Below are positions 1-5,680 of a DNA stretch of 64,000 nt, one piece after another. This DNA comes from Bacillus sp. NEB1478 (lineage in GTDB: Bacteria > Bacillota > Bacilli > Bacillales > Fictibacillaceae): the NCBI RefSeq assembly GCF_031582965.1, contig NZ_CP134049.1, positions 2,914,001 through 2,978,000 of the forward strand, read 5' to 3'. Under the pieces are notes generated by a model, which was not told where the DNA came from, made no database searches, and saw nothing but the letters and a program-made list of their open reading frames with translations. The position numbers were made by a program, and so were the translations under genes. Numbering within the stretch: position 1 is the first letter of the stretch; every line of letters begins with the position of its first letter.

Positions 1-364
1 CAAACAAAAGCAGTATCGTGAACCCGAATTGAAAAAGCAGCTTCGTTTTACCAGAAACCCCACCAGGATCTTGTTTCGATGCCTTCCAATGATCATCGAG
101 AAAACCGATAAAACTAAACAACAAAAACGTACTCAAAAGAAAAAGCATCGCTGGACTTTGATCATAATAAAAAGCAACTGCGACCCCAACAAGGAATACA
201 ATGCCCAGCATCAACGGAGTTCCTTTTTTCTCTTGATGATCTGCCGGAAGCTCTGCACGTATCGGTTGCGTCCATTTTAATTTATCCAAAATGAAGATGA
301 GTACAGGTGCTATTAAAACTGTAATGATAAAGGTTATTAGAGCTGGAGTTAGTTGAGAAAACAC
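1..364 (-). CDS. MraY-like phospho-MurNAc-pentapeptide transferase paralogue (5' part only)
   Basis: Reading leftward from a GTG at 364, preceded by AAAGGAG at 8 nt, an open frame of 121 codons runs off the left edge. It begins with a hydrophobic segment, then QPIRAELPADHQEKKGTP, which matches the MraY signature (QPIRxxGPxxHxxKxGTP), and later FIGFLDDHWK, matching the MraY aspartate pair (GFLDD) that binds metal and substrate. MraY moves phospho-MurNAc-pentapeptide to undecaprenyl phosphate at the inner face of the membrane, giving lipid I. The visible neighbours are not dcw cell-wall genes, so this is probably a second, divergent MraY paralogue; a related sugar-phosphate polyprenyl transferase is possible. 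The C-terminal two thirds are not visible. Confidence 0.72.
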   Translation of the reverse strand, partial: MFSQLTPALITFIITVLIAPVLIFILDKLKWTQPIRAELPADHQEKKGTPLMLGIVFLVGVAVAFYYDQSPAMLFLLSTFLLFSFIGFLDDHWKASKQDPGGVSGKTKLLFQFGFTILLLF

Positions 365-493
365 AATTTGATCTCCTTTCAATCTATCAATCTTATAAGA
401 TTCGATAAAACGTTAAAATGTCCCTGTTATTTCCATGATATTCTTATCATAAAAAATAAAGGGACAGACTAGATCTGCCCTTAATGATTTTGA

Positions 494-1147
494 CTATGCC
501 CATAAGCTATTTTTTATCCACTTATTTTCAATTAGTTTGTACCTGAGCCTAATATGCTTTCTGTCTTCGTTTCCTTGCCAAAACTCAACTTCCTCAGCAG
601 CAACCCTGTATACTGTCCAGTTAGGAGATATGATCTCCGGATTTTTTTGAATCTTTTCAAGTTGTATTTTTATGGCTTGATCGAAATCAAACTGCTCTTC
701 TAATATTGAACTTTGCCTCTCTATCAATGCGATGGCTCTAGCAGTTTTCCCTCTTTTTAAAAAGTCTTTCTTACTCATTTCTTTCCCCATAGGAACGGCT
801 GCTCCGCGAATTCTGACTTGACGGCCGATCATCGACCAGTAAAATGTCAAAGCAACATTGGGATTCGCATCAATCTGCTTTCCTTTATTACTTATTGAAC
901 TAGAAGCAAAATACCAACCCTTTTCATCCACATCCTTTAAAATAAGAACACGGGCATCAGGTGATCCGTCTAGACTTGTTGTCGATAGAATCATAGAGTG
1001 CGGTTCATGTACGTTTTGATCAACTGCAGATTGAAACCATTCAAGAAATAATTCATGCGGGTATTCTGATGTTTTTTCTATATCAAATATCGGAAAAGGT
1101 CCTGTAAGTGTTTTGCTTGCTTTGATTTTTTCTCTAGTATTCATCAT
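494..1147 (-). CDS. pdxH: Pyridoxamine 5'-phosphate oxidase family protein (PdxH-like)
   Basis: The 217-aa product has the length and layout of PdxH: an FMN-binding split barrel with PDARVLILKDVDEKGWYFASSS near residues 63-85, RQVRIRGAA near 109-117, and the C-terminal dimerisation segment with VEFWQGNEDRKHIRLRY, close to the FWQGxxxRLHDR ending of true PdxH. The family oxidises pyridoxamine or pyridoxine 5'-phosphate to PLP with FMN and oxygen. Bacilli usually make PLP de novo with PdxST, so this would serve salvage. Start ATG at 1147 follows GGGGGA; a second ATG lies directly after it. It appears monocistronic. A phenazine PhzG-like oxidase of the same fold cannot be excluded. Confidence 0.8.
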   Translation of the reverse strand: MMNTREKIKASKTLTGPFPIFDIEKTSEYPHELFLEWFQSAVDQNVHEPHSMILSTTSLDGSPDARVLILKDVDEKGWYFASSSISNKGKQIDANPNVALTFYWSMIGRQVRIRGAAVPMGKEMSKKDFLKRGKTARAIALIERQSSILEEQFDFDQAIKIQLEKIQKNPEIISPNWTVYRVAAEEVEFWQGNEDRKHIRLRYKLIENKWIKNSLWA

Positions 1148-1334
1148 AAAAATCCCCCTTCACTGCTTCTTTTTCAGTAAAATTATACCATCCCAAAACT
1201 CAATACATACTCCTGTTTATATAAAAATAAAGATAGTCGGAAGGTCATGTAATTTAATAGAATCCATTTGATCACTTCCAATAATTCCTTTCCTGTGTAT
1301 AAAGTCGGACGGTTTCTTTAGGACGTATGTGTGA

Positions 1335-1352
1335 TAGACATCATTATGTCTA
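1335..1352. promoter_or_regulatory. Inverted repeat upstream of the serine hydrolase gene
   Basis: TAGACAT (1335-1341) and ATGTCTA (1346-1352) form a perfect 7-bp inverted repeat with a 4-nt centre, 52 bp before the ATG of the secreted hydrolase. Its position and symmetry fit an operator. The regulator is unknown; BlaI/MecI sites are similar in spirit (TACA..TGTA) but this is not a clear match. Confidence 0.4.
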
Positions 1353-1404
1353 CACTGCTACTGTAATAAAGTGTAAGAATTTTCAGAATAAAGGAGATGA
1401 GTAA

Positions 1405-3066
1405 ATGAGAGGAAAACGTGTCATTTTCAGCTCAATGTTAAGTACTGCTCTACTGTTATCTGCCGTTGTACCAATCACCCATGCAGAAGAAAATTCAAGG
1501 CATAACGCTCCACAACCTGGCGATTGGAACCGTCCAAGTCATACTTCATCTGTTCTACATCCGGGAACTCCTGAAAGCGCTTCCTTAAATCGGGAACCAC
1601 TTCGTCAAATTGATCCTTTTATTGAACAAGAAATCGAAAAACGCACGATGCCAGGTGCCGTGGTGTTAGTTGCGCGCAGCGGTTCGATCGCAAAGTGGGA
1701 TGCATACGGCTACTCCGCCCGCTACACAGATGATCAGTTTACCGAAATGGACAATCCTGTTGAAATGAAGAAGGATACGATTTTTGATATCGCCTCAATC
1801 AGCAAGCTATTCACAACAACTGCAGCAATGAAACTTTACGAACAAGGTCTTTTTAACTTGGATGATCCTGTCGGGAAGTACATTCCTGAATTCAACGAGA
1901 ACGGGAAAGAAAATGTGACGATCAGACAGATTATGACGCACACTTCAGGATTTACAGCTTGGATTCCTCTTTATAACATGGGGACGAATCGTGAAGACAG
2001 GCTTCAGATCGCGTTGAAGAACCCACTGAAAAATCCGCCTGGAACAAAGTATACATACAGTGACCTTAACTTGATCACACTCGGGGTTTTAGTAGAAAGA
2101 CTTTCAGGCAAACGTCTTGATGAGTATGTAAAAGAGAATATCACAAAACCACTGGGCATGAAGGATACGATGTACAATCCTCCCGCTTCTCTCCGCAACC
2201 GTATTGCGGCGACAGAATATCAGCCAGCTCTTGGTCGGGGCTTAGTTTGGGGCAGTGTGCATGATGAGAACTCGTGGAGTCTTGATGGTGTAGCAGGCCA
2301 TGCAGGTGTCTTCTCCACAGCAAAAGACTTAGCGATTTTCGGCCAAATGATCTTATTGAAAGGCACTTACGGCGGCATACAAATTTTAAAACCAGAAACA
2401 GTACGTTTATTAACTGAAAATCAGCTGCCTCAATTCCCTAGCAACTCACACGGTCTTGGCTGGGAGTTGAACCAGGGCTGGTACATGGACTCCCTATCAA
2501 ATGAATTGACACTCGGCCACACAGGATACACCGGTACTTCAATGGTAGTTTCACCGAAAAATCAAATGATCGTTTTAACGTTGACGAACCGTGTTCATCC
2601 ATCACGCAACACGGTTTCAACGAATGCAACAAGACGCCAGGTTGCCCGACTTGCAGCGGATTCAATCTCAGTTCCGATGCACAAACGTGATAAAGCTTGG
2701 TTCTCAGGATATGGCGATAATCTGTCTAAAAAGTTAACATTCTCCGTTAAACCTGATCAAACGTCACTCTCTTTTAAAACATGGTTCAGTGTTGAGAAAG
2801 AAAGTGATAAAGGGCTTGTTCAAGTATCTGTTGATGGAGAAAATTGGACAACACTTCCTGACTACTATACTGGCAAGGATGAAGTGTGGATGAATGATAA
2901 AATAGATTTACCTGAAGGATCGCAATATGTCCGCTTCCTTTACCAGACAGACGGTTCCGTAAACGGCCGCGGCTGGTATGTAGATGATGTGTACACTGCT
3001 GATCATGATGGGAACAAAGAACGAGTCACCGTTTCCGATGACCAATGGGGACAAAGAGGCTGGTAA
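1405..3066 (+). CDS. Secreted serine hydrolase, class C beta-lactamase/PBP4* family with C-terminal beta-sandwich (YbbE-like)
   Basis: The 553-aa protein starts with a signal peptide (about residues 1-27, ending THA-E). Residues 60-400 are a beta-lactamase/transpeptidase-like domain: SISK at 131-134 supplies the SxxK serine and lysine, YSD at 218-220 stands for the YxN motif, and an HTG triad lies in TLGHTGYTGT. It resembles B. subtilis YbbE, linked there to cell-wall sugar recycling. The last 130 residues form a separate domain (FKTWFSVEKESD..., ending GRGWYVDDVY) like the beta-sandwich domain of immune-inhibitor A-type peptidases, which would bind sugar or cation. The start is set by AAAGGAGATG nine bases upstream. 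Likely acts outside the cell on muropeptides or esters; true substrate unknown. Confidence 0.78.
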   Translation: MRGKRVIFSSMLSTALLLSAVVPITHAEENSRHNAPQPGDWNRPSHTSSVLHPGTPESASLNREPLRQIDPFIEQEIEKRTMPGAVVLVARSGSIAKWDAYGYSARYTDDQFTEMDNPVEMKKDTIFDIASISKLFTTTAAMKLYEQGLFNLDDPVGKYIPEFNENGKENVTIRQIMTHTSGFTAWIPLYNMGTNREDRLQIALKNPLKNPPGTKYTYSDLNLITLGVLVERLSGKRLDEYVKENITKPLGMKDTMYNPPASLRNRIAATEYQPALGRGLVWGSVHDENSWSLDGVAGHAGVFSTAKDLAIFGQMILLKGTYGGIQILKPETVRLLTENQLPQFPSNSHGLGWELNQGWYMDSLSNELTLGHTGYTGTSMVVSPKNQMIVLTLTNRVHPSRNTVSTNATRRQVARLAADSISVPMHKRDKAWFSGYGDNLSKKLTFSVKPDQTSLSFKTWFSVEKESDKGLVQVSVDGENWTTLPDYYTGKDEVWMNDKIDLPEGSQYVRFLYQTDGSVNGRGWYVDDVYTADHDGNKERVTVSDDQWGQRGW

Positions 3067-3102
3067 CTGATAATATTGACCAAAAAAATCGAGTAAATTA
3101 AG

Positions 3103-3200
3103 CTAACGTCGATATAATTCGATTTTTCGTGGATAAAATGAAATTAACGTGGATATATATTGAATTAACGTGGATATATTCCGATTTACCGTGGATATAT
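3103..3200. repeat. Degenerate tandem repeat, about 21-bp period (CGTGGATAT type)
   Basis: Five diverged copies of a unit containing [AC]CGTGGATAT start near 3103, 3125, 3144, 3165 and 3187, a spacing of 19-22 bp. The region lies between convergent genes. No open frame or good hairpin explains it. Similar ~21-bp period arrays with other sequences occur elsewhere in this window. Confidence 0.7.
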
Positions 3201-3289
3201 TATTATAGGCTCTAATAAAAAGTGTAAATTTATACTTTAAACAACTTATGTAACTAGCTTTAATATGTATAACTAACCAATACTAAAGA

Positions 3290-3326
3290 AAGGATGGCTT
3301 TTTTGCTAAAAGCCGTCCTTTTTTAT
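3290..3326 (+). terminator. Rho-independent terminator
   Basis: AGGATGGCTTTT (3291-3302) pairs with AAAAGCCGTCCT (3308-3319), a 12-bp stem with one G-U pair, followed by TTTTTTA. It lies 220 bp after the hydrolase stop, beyond the repeat array. Confidence 0.8.
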
Positions 3327-3417
3327 ATTTATTGCTGCTTTTCCTTATATACTCTTTGCAGTTCATTTTCATAACGGATCATTTGTTGTTTCGTTCGATT
3401 TTTTTTATGACATAAAA

Positions 3418-3440
3418 AAAGACCGATTTAACCGGCCTTT
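3418..3440 (-). terminator. Rho-independent terminator of the small membrane gene
   Basis: Read leftward, AAAGGCCG pairs with CGGTCTTT (one G-U pair) and is followed by further T residues. It lies 25 bp after the stop of the 74-aa membrane gene. Confidence 0.7.
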
Positions 3441-3464
3441 TTGACTTTTTGATTCATCAATCCA

Positions 3465-3689
3465 TTACACTGAATAATAGGAAACGAGTAAAATGTAGAA
3501 AGAGTACATCAGGGAAAGGGATCCGAACCCATAATCCAATGTCTTTTTTTCTCTATCTAATAAGAAAAGAAACCATACACCTGAGCAAAAGAAACCAATA
3601 ACCCATCCGGCTTGGATATCAAGAATCGCTAAGAAAAAACCAACTATACCCACAAATTGAACCAAGATTCTCAAAATCTGTTTACTCAT
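3465..3689 (-). CDS. Small membrane protein of unknown function
   Basis: The 74-aa product is almost wholly hydrophobic, with three likely membrane segments (about residues 6-24, 28-44 and 54-72) separated by a short DREKK loop that is probably cytoplasmic. A GGGGGAAAG ribosome site precedes the ATG, and a terminator follows the stop, so it looks like a complete single-gene transcript. I do not recognise the family. It is divergent in function from fdhD next to it, though transcribed in the same direction with an intervening terminator. Confidence 0.6.
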   Translation of the reverse strand: MSKQILRILVQFVGIVGFFLAILDIQAGWVIGFFCSGVWFLFLLDREKKTLDYGFGSLSLMYSFYILLVSYYSV

Positions 3690-3780
3690 AAGTCTTTCCC
3701 CCTAAGTTTCTTAATTTCTTATATTTTTTTTAAATACGACAAACTTCTATTTTTTTCCTTCTCTTCTCCTTTCAAACATA

Positions 3781-3806
3781 AAAAAAACTTGGCAATCGCC
3801 AAGTTC
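3781..3806 (-). terminator. Terminator of the DUF2294-fdhD operon
   Basis: AACTTGGC (3786-3793) and GCCAAGTT (3798-3805) form a perfect 8-bp stem with a 4-nt loop; leftward it is followed by a run of T. The stem begins only 3 bp after the fdhD stop codon. Confidence 0.9.
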
Positions 3807-3808
3807 AC

Positions 3809-4603
3809 TTATTTCTTCCGTATTCTCTCCGGTCTGGTATAGACGTTCATTGAATCTCCTCTTATAAAACCGACTGTTGTGATACCGAGCTCTTCGGCTG
3901 ATTGAAGTGCGAATTCGGTTGGAGCAGATTTGGATAAAACAATTTCACAGCCGATCTTCGCTACCTTTAGTAAGATTTCGGATGAAATCCGTCCACTGAA
4001 CACAATTATTTTATCCCCTATAAAAATATCATTCTTTAAGCAATATCCGTATATTTTATCGAGTGCATTGTGCCTTCCGATATCCATACGGCTCAGGACA
4101 ATTCCGTTCACATCACAAAGTGCCGCATTGTGCACCCCGCCGGTTTTTTGGAAAAGCCCTGCAGACTCTTGCATTTCTTTCATCAATCTGTAACAGTCAT
4201 CCGGTGTAACTGCCACACGCACTTCTTTCATGTTTTTTGCCGTTAATGCATCGTTCGCGAATACAAATCCTTGCCGACTCATTCCGCAGCAAGAAGTTAT
4301 GTATCTTTTATTCTGCAGATTTTGATACAAAGGGTTCAGCTTATCTGTTGTGACATGTACATAGCTTCCGTCTTCCTGCACCCATATGTCTTTAATATCT
4401 TGGTATTTTCTGATGATCCCTTCTGATGCTAGGTAACCGACGGCCATATCTTCAATGTACTCCGGACTGCAGACCATCGTTACGAATTCCTCGCCGTTTA
4501 TTTTAATCGTCACTGGCTGTTCGGTTACGATCGTATCTTCAATAGATGAAACTTCACCATTTTTAAACTGAAAAATTTCGCGCTTGATTTCAACAGGTTT
4601 CAT
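3809..4603 (-). CDS. fdhD: Formate dehydrogenase accessory sulfurtransferase FdhD
   Basis: The 264-aa sequence is full length for FdhD. Family hallmarks are visible: EDMAVGYLASEGI near residues 51-63, the cysteine loop TSCCGMSR (C105, C106), GGVHNAALC in the middle, DIGRHNALDKIYG and VFSGRISSEILLK. FdhD passes sulfur from a cysteine desulfurase to the molybdenum cofactor of formate dehydrogenase, without which that enzyme is inactive; it acts in the cytoplasm. It follows the DUF2294 gene by 15 bp in one transcript and lies beside the divergent formate dehydrogenase gene, which fits its job. AAGGAG lies 11 bases before the ATG. Confidence 0.95.
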   Translation of the reverse strand: MKPVEIKREIFQFKNGEVSSIEDTIVTEQPVTIKINGEEFVTMVCSPEYIEDMAVGYLASEGIIRKYQDIKDIWVQEDGSYVHVTTDKLNPLYQNLQNKRYITSCCGMSRQGFVFANDALTAKNMKEVRVAVTPDDCYRLMKEMQESAGLFQKTGGVHNAALCDVNGIVLSRMDIGRHNALDKIYGYCLKNDIFIGDKIIVFSGRISSEILLKVAKIGCEIVLSKSAPTEFALQSAEELGITTVGFIRGDSMNVYTRPERIRKK

Positions 4604-4618
4604 GAAAATCAGTTCTCC

Positions 4619-4963
4619 TTAAGCGATCGGTTTATCAAATACGAATACAGATACAGCCATATCTTCATCCACTTTAAAATCTGAAAATAGATGAACAAAC
4701 TTTGCTCCTGTCACCTCTTCCAATCCTTCGGGAGGGGCAGTTGCGTACACATCCTGAATGAGGCGCGTTCTAGCTGCATGGACCATTTCTTTGCCTTCTG
4801 ATGTCCGTGCGATGAACTTTTCTGTTGGCGTCAAATTGCCGTACATTGTGGAAATCGCCATGTTTTCAACAAACACCGTATGAATTTTCTCGGGTCCTTT
4901 TCCAAGCAGATTTTTGCGCAGTTTTCGAATAATATCATTAAAATCATGCACTTTCTTCGACAT
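4619..4963 (-). CDS. DUF2294 domain-containing protein
   Basis: This 114-aa soluble protein matches my memory of the DUF2294 (YbcI-like) family: VEN near residue 33, NLTPTEKFIARTSEGKEMVHAARTRL in the middle and a C-terminal FSDFKVDEDMAVSVFVFDK. No catalytic motif is known to me. It is the first gene of a two-gene transcript with fdhD and lies opposite the formate dehydrogenase gene, which suggests a role in formate or molybdenum-enzyme metabolism; that is inference from context. ATG is preceded by a GGTGG/AAGGA site. Confidence 0.75.
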   Translation of the reverse strand: MSKKVHDFNDIIRKLRKNLLGKGPEKIHTVFVENMAISTMYGNLTPTEKFIARTSEGKEMVHAARTRLIQDVYATAPPEGLEEVTGAKFVHLFSDFKVDEDMAVSVFVFDKPIA

Positions 4964-5131
4964 TCCTTACACCACCAAGTTTCTGTTTAATGGTTAAAAT
5001 ATATCACTAAAAACTGACATTTTGCACGGAATTAATTTCAGAGATTCATTGTCTAATAAATGTAGAAGCGCTATAATAAGAATGAAAAGTTGGAAAATAA
5101 ATCATTAGATTTTTTTCTTTCTTACTATCAG

Positions 5132-5530
5132 ACTGACGACGAGATTCGCCGCATATCAAAATGATCGTATATTTTTCAGATGCAAGAAGGTCGAGGAAGT
5201 GAGGTTTTCGAGGCGCGGAGTTTAGTACATCTAAATGAGCACAGAGAAAATGAAACTGACGACGAGATTCGCCGCATATCAAAATTAAATCGTATATTTT
5301 TCAGATGCAAGAAGGTCGAGGAAGTGAAGGTTCGAGGAGCGGATCGTATTTCGCATACGTGAGTACCGCAGAATCAAAACTGACGACGAGATTCGCCGCA
5401 TATCAAAATGATCGTATATTTTTCAGATGCAAGAAGGTCGAGGAAGTGAAGGTTCGAGGCGCGGAGTTTAGTACTTCTAAATAAGCACAGAGAAAATGAA
5501 ACTGACGACGAGATTCGCCGCATATCAAAA
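5132..5530. repeat. 123-bp direct tandem repeat, 3.25 copies
   Basis: Units start at 5132, 5255, 5379 and 5501 (lengths 123, 124, 122 and a 30-bp remnant). Each opens with a near-identical 30-bp block beginning ACTGACGACGAGATTCGCCG, followed by a shared middle (CAGATGCAAGAAGGTCGAGG) and a variable hairpin. Units 1 and 3 carry TTTAG...CTAAA where unit 2 carries CGTAT...ATACG, so both arms change together. The array fills the divergent gap between DUF2294/fdhD and the formate dehydrogenase gene. Weak open frames across it are by-products of the repeat. Confidence 0.9.
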
Positions 5531-5584
5531 ATATACCCAGATGGATTGGTCAAATAGTATAAGTAAGCCCTGCTATTCAACTAT

Positions 5585-5650
5585 TCCACCATGTTAACGC
5601 CTTTTTTCTGTAAGTCTACAGAATTTATGCTTTCGTGGTGGATTTTTTTG
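5585..5650 (+). promoter_or_regulatory. Structured leader or terminator-like element before the formate dehydrogenase gene
   Basis: TCCACCATG (5585-5593) pairs with CGTGGTGGA (5634-5642), a 9-bp stem with one G-U pair, closing a 40-nt loop that contains its own hairpin CTGTA-agtc-TACAG (5608-5621). A run of seven T follows at once, then the ribosome site and ATG at 5681. The layout fits a transcription attenuator or cis-regulatory RNA. I cannot match it to a named riboswitch. Confidence 0.55.
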
Positions 5651-5680
5651 TGCAAATTTAAGTGAAAGGATGATTCTTAA

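Noticed and set aside
3330..3410. Short leftward reading frame (…MIRYENELQRVYKEKQQ)
   Set aside because: Only about 17-25 codons, no ribosome site, lies between two terminators; looks peptide-like but cannot be supported.
5132..5530. CRISPR array (repeat with 30-bp conserved blocks)
   Set aside because: The 'spacers' of about 93 bp are themselves conserved between units, there are too few units, and no cas gene is near.
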